Assembly: GCA_032191485.1 (NCBI GenBank)
Contig: JAVDOI010000016.1
Coordinates: 11,642,759-11,706,758, forward strand
Reading direction: 5' to 3'
Origin: Leptoclinus maculatus
Lineage: Eukaryota; Chordata; Actinopteri; Perciformes; Stichaeidae
Length of the DNA: 64,000 nucleotides
Part shown: piece after piece, positions 48,401 to 62,308 of the stretch
How positions within the stretch are numbered: the stretch's first letter is position 1
How the letters are laid out: the number at the start of each line of letters is the position of its first letter
Program-made: the position numbers and the translations under genes
Notes under the pieces: model-generated
What the model was told of the DNA's origin: nothing
Databases searched by the model: none
The model's input: only the letters and a program-made list of their open reading frames with translations

Positions 48401-51400
48401 ATTGTGCAAACCGGTCATCGTTTTGAGAAAACTTGTATCTTTTTTTGTTTCGTCTGCAATTGAACCCCATCTAAAATGTTTAAAACGACTCAACACCAAT
48501 AAATGTGGCTGGATGGTAGTCGCATAATAGAAAGAATATGACGGAAAGAAGCAGAAAATATGGATAGGAGCAATGAAAGTGACTTGAAGTAGAAATAAAG
48601 TCATGGCAACAACAACTATGAAAGTAAGACTCCAGCATTTTGTAAAGAGGCTGTACTTACGACTACTTCCAAGCTCTTCAAAAAGGTATTGTACTTTCTC
48701 CCACTGGGTGGAATTCTGACCAGGTGGAGGCTCGAGTGGAACGAAGGCTCTGAAAGCAATGAAACGATAATTCAGCAGAAGAAAGGTGAAATGCATTAGG
48801 TTACTTCTACACACAGCACTCAGTGCACCACATGTGCTTCAGTTCAGTCCTCGTACTGGCAGGGACGCTTTCAGCAACTGGTGGATTTTCTCTATACGAG
48901 CCACACACAGATTTCAAACAGAGAGAGAAAATATCAAAGAATCACAGTCCATGCTTTTTTAAATCATTTTTTAAACATGAACATATACCGGTGTCATTGC
49001 TGTTGCTGAGGGAGCCAGAAAAATACTTTCAGAAAGATACACCGCAGCTAGTTCTGTTGTAAAACAGTGACAATGCAGCTTATTTCAAAACACTTCTAGT
49101 CGAACATCTCTCTCCCACTGCACAGACCTTGTATGTCTGTATAACGTAATGCTCAGACAGAATTCACAGTATGTCCTCTGCTCCAGCAACGACGCGTCTG
49201 ACCATGGAGCTGAATGTCTGTTTTCTTTCTTATCTGCATGCTGTACTGTTGGACCTGCGACTCTCTCCTCTAAAACGGGTTTTTTTCTTCTGATTTTAGA
49301 ATTATCTTTTGTTATTACGCAAAAGAAATCGTAAATGAAAAAGGGACTTAAATAAAAATCAAATAAATGAACTAAATATTCATTCTCATGTATCAAATAA
49401 ATAATAATCGCTGCTGGATACAATGATACATTTCCTGTTTAAATGTGTTTACAGCGAACAAAGGGCATACAAATCATATAAAAAGGATCTTGCAAACTGT
49501 TTTATTGACGTTTTGCTTTTCCACCGCCCCTTTAAAAAAAATGGATTCATTTCTCTTCTTGTCAATGGACGGACTTCTAAACGCTACATGCCCTCCTATC
49601 CTTATCAATTTATTTGTAATGGAACAAAACTAAAGTGAAAGAGCTAAAGTTGTGTAGCCTTCTAGATTTAGCACCATTAACCTCGACAGATCCGATCAGC
49701 ACTTCTGTGCTCAAACGGTTCGGTACCTTGAACCTTTAGACCCGTTTCCTTGAAGAGGTAGATGAGCTAGTGTTTTGTTTATTGTAATACGTTCCCTCAC
49801 ATCCCGTTTGCTCCTAATTACATTCATCAATAATCCTAATTAACCCACCAATCACATAGACAGACTTTCAATCATAAGTTCTATATATATATATATATAT
49901 AGAAAGATGTATACATTGTATCTGAACAGCTCTCTGATGTTGTGGGACTAACATGTATTAGTATGCAAGCTGAATGGTGGGAAAGGGTCAACGGTATTGA
50001 TGCTTCAGTGCAGACTTTGAGTCCATTAATCATGAAATAGTTTCCCATCCATTAATCCTTCTTGACAGACAGCAGAGAAATATGCTGCTCCTGGAATCTT
50101 GCTCGGATACTTTTAGTAAGTTAAAAAAAAAAACTGGCAAAAAAGTAAAATAGATAAACAACGTTCACCAGGGGAGGGAAAAGGCATTAGATCAGCATCT
50201 CAAAGACTTCCCTTTGCCTAACACGCAAAAAGAAGAATTCCAGGCCTCAAAAGGCCTCATCTGCCCCTCCACCATGTGGATGCCCTCAGGGCTCCACACT
50301 TCATCTCTTTCCTATCAATGCGTTTCCTTTTAGTCATGTTGGGCGTCATTTCTCATTTCAGTGTCTGCTGTAGGAAGGAGTAACTTTCTCAAACTTTAGG
50401 TGTTTCTTACAATGAGAAAAACAGAAAAATTTAGAGATATTCATGCTTGTGCCTATATGACACAATATCATAAACAGAGTTTTAAAATAGCGACATACTC
50501 TGGTCCTCTGACAGAACTCAACTTGTGCTGATGAGGTTTCAAATAAAAATAAAAAGTAAATGTGATGGAATTTTCTTTGAAGGGACCTACAGTAGAGTAA
50601 GGGGCTATACTACCATCCAGACGTCTTAAAAGCTTTGATCATTATTCTTCAGATCAATTTAATTTCTTAAAGGTTGAATATTAGACTAAGATATGTTATT
50701 TGTAACAGCAAAAATAAAAAAAATAAACGGTAGCAGAGAAAGATCGGGGGCAATTTAAGGAGCTTAACACCTGCAAGGTACAAAGACAACAAATAAAAGA
50801 CATGAAGAAAAGACCTACTGAGTCAACAGTCACTGAACACAACCATTATGTCTCTCAGGATCAGAAAAGCAGGACAGGATAAAAGCTATTGTGTTGCCAG
50901 AACAAAGCTGCAATAGTTCCAGTTCATGAAGTAGAAGAGGGGCTAAATTGCTTCTGTCAACAAAAAGAACCAAACTTTAGGCCGTTAGAACCTATAGGCA
51001 TGTGTCCTTTATTTTCCCAAAGCAGGTGAGCCTTCCTCCAATGCACCATTTAATGGTCGAGCGAGCACAATGCATCGTAGAGGCTGAACTCCGGGCATGC
51101 TGAGGTGCACAACCAGTATAAAAAAAAAAGCAGATAAATGGGACATGGCTGAGAATGTGCTTCAATATAGATTTGCAGATACAATGTAAAAATATATATA
51201 TATTATATTCCCTTCGCATGTGCTTTGTATATAGAGAAAATGCAAAAGAATGTAGTTCAGAATGAGATGGACAACAATACAACCTATATGTAGACAGAGG
51301 TCTACGGTGTCTTTTCCTCCTGAATGGTTCTGCTGCTGCTTGAAGGGGTCCTCCCCTCATTAACTGAACACAATGACACATCCACACCAACCCTTCCCAC

Positions 51401-54400
51401 CTACAGTGTACTGAAGCAGAAGAAGCCATCCGTGTCTCCGACTTACCCAATTAAAAGGAGCGCTACGCAGACAATGGCGAATCCTACTGTGTACTTCAGA
51501 GCATTCTTCACTTGCTGTAGTAAAAAGGAAAAAAAGGGAAACTGGTCAATCACGGCCATGAAGGGAACAATGATTGTTAATTATTGGTGAGGGAAGGGGG
51601 GGGGGGGGGGGGGGGGGGGGGGGTCATACGGCATTCAGCTAAGGACTACAGTGAGTGAGAGCTACACAGAGTCGGTGTGGATGCAGGTTGACCCGGCAGA
51701 GATAACATGTCAGTCCCACCGCTATTCAAGGTGCTTTTAAAGTAACGATACAAAAGACCTCCCTGTCTGTTGGAGAAAGTGCCTCTGTCAGCTCAAAACT
51801 GACACACGGAAAGGAGAAAAGGCACTATGTGTTCGCTGGTGTTTGGTACGTCGCTCACTAAAAAGACTTTTTAAAGATAGGGACGTCAATTTGTCAAATT
51901 TCAGGTGACAATGTGCAGCCTGTAATGTACAGTTTAAATGCAGTGGTGGGAAAAGTTTGACAATGGGACTCCCTTTAGTGCCACAATATATCACTTAAAT
52001 AGAAATTCATTGTTTTTATTTTTTTCCTTTAGATTTTTTAAGCTCGAGTAGCTTATTTAGGTTTTTATTGGAAACACAAACACATTACAAGTTTATTGTG
52101 TGTATCTTCATGGCCTTAAAAACTTGCTGACTAAATGTCCTCATTCAACCAGGAAACACAAGAATACAAAACGTATTCTGCAGCACCGCAAGTGGTCTAA
52201 AAATCGACACAGCATCCTTCACTACCGGTTAAATATTGTACTTTTGTACGTTGATTTTCACTTAGAACTCCAAATTCATATTTGCATGAGAAAAATTAAA
52301 CTAAGGTAATAATAGGGTCTTGACAAATCAGTCAGGTACTATTATTAAAAATAACTATTATTAAAACTTTTTATTTCCCTTCTGAACATTCAAGATTACA
52401 ATTTACTAGATAGACAGATTTTACATTCATGTTTAATCTATAAAAATATGTGTTTTCTTCAGTAGCTCGGCACCAAATACAAAAACACAAACATCAGGTA
52501 TTACAACTAAATGACTGAATAAACATAATCCGTCATGCACCGTGCTGATAAAATCGGATTTGACACGGGTGAAATGTGAAGGTTCATGCAGTGTTTAAAG
52601 ATTTGGGTAAATACAAATTGGAAGGATGGACATTTGCTTTCATTGTTCATCGTGTAGAATGTTAAACTGGGTGCAATCACATCTGTTCGTGTTGCCTTAA
52701 GCTGGCTGGGAAGTTCAACTGAACTGACCTCAAGACATTTTGCATGAACAAATTGGTCGGCCGCACATGAATCATCTGAATGAAATTTGAATTCCTCAGA
52801 ACTGCATGGGTAGACGAAGAAGGGTGCATTCTTACCGAGCATCTGTTCACGTTGTCGTCATCCCTCTCCTCATAGTAGAAATAAACAAAGGGGATCCACA
52901 GGAAGACACAGAACAGGATGATGGAGTAAAGTGCTGTGTGGACACAAACGAAGAAATTAAATCAAAGAATTAGTCAAAGAATAAGCTTTAATTCCCTCTT
53001 TCAGTCAGATGAGTCATTTCATTTATTTATTCTAACAGCAGTTGTGAACATTTAAAAACATCATTCAGCAGTGAGAGTAGAAAGCCAAGGAACAATACGA
53101 CCCCGTTCTTAAAAAAAGGGATAAATCGAGGCCAGGAATCACTTATTGATTGTTCAAGAAACATTGATACCACAGTGAAACAATAAGTAACTTACATTCA
53201 GTCATCCATGAATAAATGTTTGTAATGGTGCACATCACATCAGTCATTGTCTCTCTCCCTTCAAACTATCATATTATATCTGTTCCGGATATACTTGTCT
53301 CAGGCTGAAACACTGCAGAGCACCAACGGTTGTTTGTTTTAGATGACACTGTCCAATGTCACATGGGTGACTATTAGGCATTATCTGAAGTTGTCAGTTT
53401 GTGTTAGTTGACGCTTTGGGCAGTTGGACATGTGTGTAATATGAATGAATTAACAATATAAGTAAAAAAATACAACAATCATATACCTTCATAATGATCA
53501 AAACTGCACTTTTATGCAGACATATGCTGTTACTTAATAAGGAAAACAACAGATATGGTGCTTCTGCGATTCTCATAGCTGAAAATAAAAGTAGAAACCC
53601 AGGTGGTGTTAAAGAAAAAAGAAAAAAGGTGTTGACAAATCACAACAACTAATATAAACCACCAGAGAGCAAGAGCCAATGGCCCCTCCCCCACGGTATA
53701 CCCCTTACTTCCAGCGCCTTGATCGGACCAAACCCATCTTGGAAACGCTGCCTTCATTTTGATCTCACCTACAAACCTGTAAAAGTTTTGCGAGGGACCG
53801 GGGGCAAACCAGGCCGGGGGCATAAATCGGGGGCGCTAATGGCTTCTTCCCAACCTCCAACCCCAAAGAAATGATCCCTGAGGAAGCTCGGGGCAAGCTT
53901 CCATCAGAGCTAGTTTACCATAGAAGACGTGTACATTATAAATCTTTAGAAATGACGTGTTAACCCCACCGGCATTGCTTGTTTAACAAGTTGATGTTGA
54001 TGTTGACCAGCTATCAAAGTTTAAAAATGGTGTCTGATAATGTTTGACAAGACCTCCCAGGTTGAATGGTTTAATCGACTTCACTTCATCTTGGGACAAA
54101 AGGTGGACCAAAGCCACACTACAACAACGGATTACAATTGCAAGCCACTTCATTAACAGCAGTGTTTTCTGGTTTATGTGCCATCTGTAAAAGCCGGTTA
54201 ATAATAAATATATAATATATAATAATATATAAATGAAAAATGTTGCCGCTTCTTTTCTGATTGTAATCCGGAGCACTGAGCAGCTGATTCAAATATGCAT
54301 TTGTATTTCAACACATTATCCTTCAGTATCACTGGAGTGTTTCATATTGCTTTGGGCAACACTCACAAAGCCGGTACTCATCAGTCCCACTTCAATGTGG

Positions 54401-57400
54401 ACCGCTGGACACGGTGGACGCAATACACCCAATACACCCGTCCATAGTGAAAGAGAGCGCTTTTCTCTCATCAAAGCCTTTTTTGTTTGTTTGTTTGTAC
54501 AAGGTGACCAAAATCCAAAATGCATTAGAAATTCATAGAACAGAGGTGAGGCAAAAACACTTAAATAGAGATATGCTATTTCAGGCTGGGGGGCTTTTCT
54601 CTCTGCAGCAAATGGATGCTGGTGAAGACGGCACAGATGACCCCAAAACAACCCAAAGAGAAGCATGTCACAGAGATGTGCTCCACAACATGGCCGGCAC
54701 AGCCCAATGCCTCCTCGAGGTGATAATGTGAATCATCAGTGCACGTCACAATGGGATGCCAAATAAAAAAAAAAAAAATGTGCACGGAGAAAAACAGCTC
54801 ATCACATGTTTTTCCGACATGTTGCATATACAGGTTTGGTATGACAGTGGTGCTTTGTAATTTATACGTTTGGCCTTAAAGTCAGCTGAATTAAACACAA
54901 TCAAAACATAGAACTATTATTGTATAAAGAGATTCAGGACTACGCAGAAGACACAACAACTGAATACGTGCCATTAAAGCATGATAAACTACACAACAAT
55001 TGTAAACTGAATATTGGTCTTGATAAACATGTAATCCATAACATCCGTACCACACTTCAACTTCAATGTACAAACAACCGCTCCATATCAGTCAAGAATG
55101 CGAGCGAGTACCAACCATATTTCCCAAAATGCTCTCTGTCCTGCAGACAAATGTCATCGGAATAGCGGCTTGCTTTTTGCCAGCTGGTGATTGTGACAAG
55201 GCATTACTTTCAATAAGCACATGCTCATTGCTCCACTAACGTATCCATTTACACTCATTTACAGCCGGGAACGCAGAGTTCAGGATGACGCCAGGAGCCA
55301 ATAAAATGCAAGCCATGCACAGTATGCCGCCGCTGGAAATGTGCTCGTCGGTTAAAGCATTGGGTGATATTAATCATAACACCATGAATATTAACATACT
55401 GAGAGAATAGGTCATACTGCTTTACCACGCATCATCCATTACTCTCAGAGCAGATCTTGTACTGGGAAGAAGGCCTGACCAGGGATAGAAGTTTAGCACA
55501 TTTATCCCCCTGACAGAGAGCACGGGATAAATAATTGATTGTCCATCCCTCCACACTTTATATAGCTCTTGTGTTCAAATATAGCATGGACCCCAATTTA
55601 CTCGTAAGGGGAAGCAAAAAACAAATTAAAGAAAACATATTTTGAAAGTTTTTGGGAGAGGTGGTCATAAAACCATTCCATCTACCGATGGAGTGCCAGC
55701 CGGGGAAATAATGCGAGGACATCCACACAGGCAGTAGTCAATAGCTCATTATATTTTAATAATCATTTTGTGGCAATTTACAACAATTATAACTATTACA
55801 AACTCTCAATCAGAGCAGTAGTTTCACTCCTAATGAGAAGCATTAGAGCCGTGTCCTCACCTTACTGTGGCTCTCCACAGAGACATTAGCACCTGGACTC
55901 CTGTCCCTGGCAGACAGGCAAAATATATTACATTTTTTTGGGGGGGGGAATTAAATGCCAGGGGAGATTTCGCACAGAAACACCGACTCTAACAAAAGGA
56001 CTCCAGAGACTGATGAAAATATATGTCTGTACAGACACTCTGAGCTACACTCTCATTTTCAGTCAAAATCAGGGAAGGCTGATATTTATTTTTGGGGGGG
56101 GGGTGAACATGGGATAAAACATCAGTGAATATTAAGTATTAAAATATGAAGGAATTCAAATGTGATGGCCGTGTTGCTCCGTTTTTTGTTGGATGAGTGA
56201 GTAAACAAATGTTTGCTAACATTCAAGACAAAGGAACTTGATGCGATGATGGATTATCAAGGCTCATTGCTGCGAGTATGTGTTGGAGTCAACCTTAAAG
56301 CCACCTAATGCAGTTTTTTGGGGCTTTATTTTGCTTTCATTGGGCAGAGCAGAGTGTAGAGGCAGACTGGAGAAAGGTCCCACGGCTGGAATGGAACCAG
56401 CGACTTTGCAGTTGCGTGGCACGCGCTGTGTATTGGCTGCCAAGGCGCTCTGTAATTGCTGCTTTTAACTATGTTTAAACTCTGTATACAACCAAGAAAG
56501 AGCAGGGCCAGCTCAACATGCGTATGTATGAGTATGCAAATGTGCGGTAAATTATTAGTATTTTAATATCAAACTCAAAGTACTTGACAGAGAGCAAAAA
56601 CAAACATGGTCAATCCTAGTTCTAGAATAGTTTTTTCTACTATTTAACCTACGTCATGGCAAAGTCATGTATCACAGTAAGAACACATGTTGAGACATCT
56701 CTGCACTATCCAGAGAAGAAGAAAGAAAGCTTGCATTATCTGGCCAACAGACTCTTGAAACAAACGTTTTTTTAACATTTATTGACTCCAAACATTACGA
56801 TGGCAGCAAGTGGTGAACCTAACTCCAGACTTCTATGTGGAAACCTAGAGCTCATCTCTAGAGCCCAGCCGTGTGTTACTCTAGTTTGTTGCCATCTGCT
56901 TGTGACAATGGACTGTCACCAAATGAAACATCCTGTCATATCCTATGATTTAGTTTCACTTCACAGCTCAACGGCATATTTTGTTTGGTTGAAGAGAAGC
57001 CCCCGTGAACCCACTATAGGACAAATGGACTCCACAGGGCTCCTCGTGCATTGTTGCAGGAAGTGGGGACCATCGATTTCAAAGACGAGCCTTGAAGGAT
57101 ATGAAGAGTGAGCTGATACAGAAGAGCTTCTTCATAGGAACAACATCTTAATGCGTCACCTTATCAATCGGCTCCTGTGTGCACTAAACATTATTTCACA
57201 GCCGCACCATGCTATCTGACAGTAGCAGCCTAATATCAAAGTAAAAATGGTGGTTGACGATTGAACTTGTGAGTAAAATTCATGTTTGTGTGGGATTTGC
57301 AGAGACCTCTCAGTGTTGAACATCACAGCTTATATCCGCGCTTAAATACACGAACACGCCTCAACCCGTTTTAAATAAAATGAGGAGTGTCAGGTGAGCA

Positions 57401-60400
57401 GAGAGGATTCTTAATCCTGCCTTGACAACAGATGACTTCTAACATGCACATGTTTACACCCAATAATTTCTTCTAAAGTGTGCAGAGGAGATTTTGTGGG
57501 TATTTTTTTTTAAAAACTGTATTTGTACCAGAGCTGCTTTTAATGATATTAACTTCGGAGCCTGAGAGATTGATCTCGTCTTCATTGGAGTTTCCTTTCA
57601 AAGATCAGTTGCCAGAAACGTCCATCAATGAGTTACTTTGTTAGAACAGATTTACTGTAACGGTTAGAGAGGTGTTCACTCACTCGACAAAGCTTTGGTG
57701 AAGGCTTGATAATGCTTTAGCACGAAAGTATTAAATGAATTGACTAACAGGTATTAGGCTGGATTAAAGCAACGATGACAAAGTGGGCAGACACACTGGT
57801 ACAATATTCAACATTAGAGCCTGACCAGTACATCACAACGGCAAACATTATCGGCCAATATTAGCTTACTACAGATATATTGGTATTGGCGTATTTGTAA
57901 GCCGATAACTAACAAGTAATTACCTTATAGAAAGGACAAAGACATGTTTAAAAGGTGCTATATACGAGATTTAGAGCATTTCTATTGTCTCAACATGGCA
58001 ACGGCTGAGACGGCGGCTCACAGCTAACTGTGCTAACAGCGCTAACAGAACAAACTACGGCTAAAGTGCTGACAGAGCACTTCCCAGACGGCACCGTCTT
58101 TGAAGTGAAGAGCTCTCCGTGTTGTGGTTTTTTGCACATAGTGGCAAGAGAAGTGTCTTTTGTTTCTTATGCACGCTGGACTATGTTCTTATCGAACCGC
58201 CCCTTCAAAATAAAACTTGTCAACGTCTTCAGAATGCTCTTAAAAGAAGCACCAGACTACCACTGTCCTCCAAGATTCAGTCAGCGCATGTAGGCTGGGT
58301 GGACAAGAATCGCAGAGATAAAACAAAGTACTTGCGGAATATTTACAAGAGGATTGCATCCTCTCTAACTTCTCCCCTACAAATGGCATTAAAAAGGCAG
58401 AGAGAGAGAGCCAATGACTTATTTAAGGGTCCCAGGGGTATTTTGCCCTGTTGCTTAAGGGCCGTATGCATCACTGCTTTGAAGTACTAAGCAGTTGAAG
58501 GAAATGTATAAATGGACAGAGGCTGGAATTGAAAGGCTGGGCTTTCAAACTTAGGGTTGATCAAAGATCACAAAAAGCTATTTGGGCTCTAAAAGGAAGT
58601 GGGTGTTTCAGTTACAAACATGTCCATCCTCTGTGAAGTTGAAGTTAGAGTGTATCTGATACTACACTGTGTAAAATGGATCAACAACCGCCGGGTTTAT
58701 TCTCTGCAGTCAAAAAGTAACATTTCATTTCCTGTTGTTTGGCATTGCAGTTGCGTTGTGATACAGCGGTTATCTCTTCTCTCTTCATCACAGGTACTCT
58801 CAAACTGCATTCTGATGCAACCTACTATCCTCATGTGCTCACACATGCATGCCTGTATCTGTGTGAGATGTAACACAACTGAAATGCATTTACTTGACCT
58901 ACTTATGATGTTACTGGTGACATGTAGTGTAGCCTTCACAAGAAAAGGAGTAAGATTTCACAGAAATGTATAGTGCTTCAAAAATAAACACACATGCAGT
59001 TTAATAAACAAAAGGGTGCAAAATAACCTAAAAATATCACAATATCATCCACTCCTACACACTCCTTATGTATAATTGTGTGGATTCTAAATATTAATAC
59101 AAATCTGGTACAAAAGTAACAGTCCATTAAAATGGAATTGTGCCATATTATCATTACCTCCACTATAATGCTAAATGGTAAAATGTACATATTTGAACCA
59201 ACTACTGACAGAAATTCACCAAATGACAGCTATGTAAGGCCATCAAATGGTTCCACAAACAAAATAATGCAGAGAAATCTTAAAATCACTGTACTTATTA
59301 ACTGTGATCCCCACTGAATGCAAGTCAGTCACCTTTAAGGAAAGCGTGTCTAAGTGGAGGAAATAGGAGATCTCTATGTCAAACCTGCAGTTATTCAGTG
59401 ACAGCGCTGTCAAATGTGGCCTTAAAGAAAATCCAACTTAAAAGGTTAGCCTTGGAAGGAGACACAGGTGGAGCTTGGTCTCCACCTACTGGCAAATAAA
59501 AAAGCAATGCCCCTCAGAGAGGGGAGAGGAGAGAGTCCCTAGTTCTACATGAACAACAGCAGGATGCTTAAAGAGACTGAAAGGAAGAATAGATTTTCAT
59601 ATCTTCTTCAGCAAAGACTCACAGGCCTCTCAAAATGTCATCTTCACAAACATCATATGCATCATGAATGTGCACCATTTGACTTAGTATGTAAAGTATG
59701 TATTTAAATCTGTAACAATTTCACTCAATATGTGAGATTATAATATATCATCATGTTAGTTGGCATCCCTAAGCTATAACTGTATTCCCAATATATGCTT
59801 TGAGGAATTTAGCACGATATCAATCAAATCTGGAAGGCTCAGATGTTTTGTATTTTAGGCCGTTTTACAAGCACTCGACCCTCCTTATCGACAGCCAAAG
59901 GGTGCAGGACCGCAACAAATTGGCAGGCGGATGATTCTGCAGCACACACACTCCCAGAGCTGTGATCACGCAGATACATGCTAGAGGCAGGTAGCTAGCT
60001 CTTTCAAGCCTCTCTCTTATCCCTCTCCTAGCTCCTCTTGGAAGATTTTTTAAATGAATAAAAATAAAATGCAATTTCCTTTTTTTTCTGTGAATGGTAT
60101 GAACAAACTATGTCCCTAATATGAAGCATACTTAACACACAATATGGAATAAGACTGTAAAAGGACTTGGCATGAGTGCCGCAATGAAGTGCTGCATGAC
60201 GCACAGCAACTTCAGCAGCCACTCTATAAACAATTCTAGAGATTGTGATTTAAGATTAACCCTCAAATGTTCTCCTTTACTAAACCAACTACGTAACCTT
60301 TTCCGTTCATGTGTGACACATTGCTTGAGCTTGAACTGTTGCACCACGAACATGGTTTCCAGGCAATTTGGCCATTCAATTAATTAAACTACTGGCGGGA

Positions 60401-62210
60401 AACAGCCCCGCATCCAAGACTAAGCCAACAGGATTATTAATTTAGGAAGTCTCTATAGAAGTTTCTGTTAAAAGGGGATGTCTAATCCAAACTATGGATG
60501 GTCACACAGAGAATTCATCTTGAGTAGGAAATCATATTTGTGAATGCCGGATTCAGGTGAAGTGTTCATGGTCTGTGAAAGCCAATTTTCTGATGTCATT
60601 ATACGAGGGGAAGTGGTTTCTTTGATTGGGCTGTCTGGGCAGGGAGACAGCTTGTCTTCCTTGCATTTGGCATTTCTGAACAGACGGTACATAACAGTGT
60701 TGCTGACAGGCACTTTAAGCCAGCATCTGTTAGAAAACGTGTGATTTAGTGTCTTTGGCATGACTGAATTTGCCACCGACAAAGACAACAAACTCATGCT
60801 TTCCTTTAATATGACAATCATAAAGAAATTGCGGTAGAACTATTAGCTCTCGGTTAGGAATTTATCAGCCAAACGGCCGAGATACTGTCCCCGTGATTTG
60901 CAACCACACTCAAATACTGGAATTATGGAGTGATCCATGGGGACGGGACCTGCTCGTAGCTCGAGAGTCAGGCAGGACAATCCAAAGATGCCTGACTGAA
61001 CGCTTGACAAACCTACAAAATGATACGACACAGTTTGCCTCAAGCCAAAAACAAATTGCCAGTGCCAGTAAAGAGTTGTTCTTGGAAAGCAACACTGTAG
61101 CTAGACTTCTGCAGGAAAAAAAATAGAAATCGAGATTACTTGGTTCTGTGGTTTGTTTATTGTCGTTTTGTTTTGCCAAGTTGAATAGGGCGAGGAACAC
61201 GAGCCTTGAAATGATCGCAACGGTTGTAAACAAATCCTGAGTCTGAATCCCTGAAAGAGAAAATAAAAAGCAAACTTTCATGTTTTTCAGAGATGTCCAA
61301 TACCAATACTGATAGCGGATACCGGTCCGATACTCAAACAGCTGGATCGATGGATACCATTATTTTAATAAATAATAACTCAATAAATGTATATCTATGC
61401 ATTTATTTGATATATTTTGTTTTACAAAGTTAGGAAAGCAAAGTTTAATTCGAGCCTGATGTTGCCTGACACACAAAAGAAAGATCCCAGTCTCTTCCAC
61501 ATACAGCTTAGTAATCAAACACTGACATCGGATTGGAACTCGACTGATACCCAAAGCCAAGGTATCGGTATCGGGACTAAATAACAGAGTAATCAATTCT
61601 CAAAATCTTCAAAACAAACTTATTTTTTTTACTGCCACAAGCTGGATTGATGGCACATCCCATTTATTTATCAACGTGTAATAAAAGAGTAAACTGTTAA
61701 AACTACCGAAAAGGAGCCGTCACACTCGATACCTGTAGGTGGCGCAAGAGTCAACATTGCAGCAGCTATTTCCTTACTTGCCCGTAGAAGGCGATATCAA
61801 AAGGTTAACTTCTATACATTCAAACTGCAGCAGAAACACAGGTGAAACTCATTTCTTTAACGATGGCTCAGTAAGCCCCGACAGTGAGCCTGCGTACACA
61901 TTGCGAGAAGTACTCGACACCGGAAGTACCCGACGGGAATCTAATGCAGCCGTCTTTTACAGTTATCAATTCCACTTGTGCTGCTACCACAAGCCAACAT
62001 GTCTGCTCCGTCAACAGGTGTTTTCACTTATTCTGGTTAATTGGACTTCTGCTCAGGCTGAAGTTGGGCTGAGCTATGCTTTCAATTACATGAGGCGACC
62101 ACATTTCATGAACCAATAAAAATTATAAAAAGGTATAATGTGAAACCAGGAGCAGCACCAGACAAATGTCAATCACTATAAATAAAAAAACACCTGTGTG
62201 GATAGCCCAT

Positions 62211-62308
<98 letters not shown>

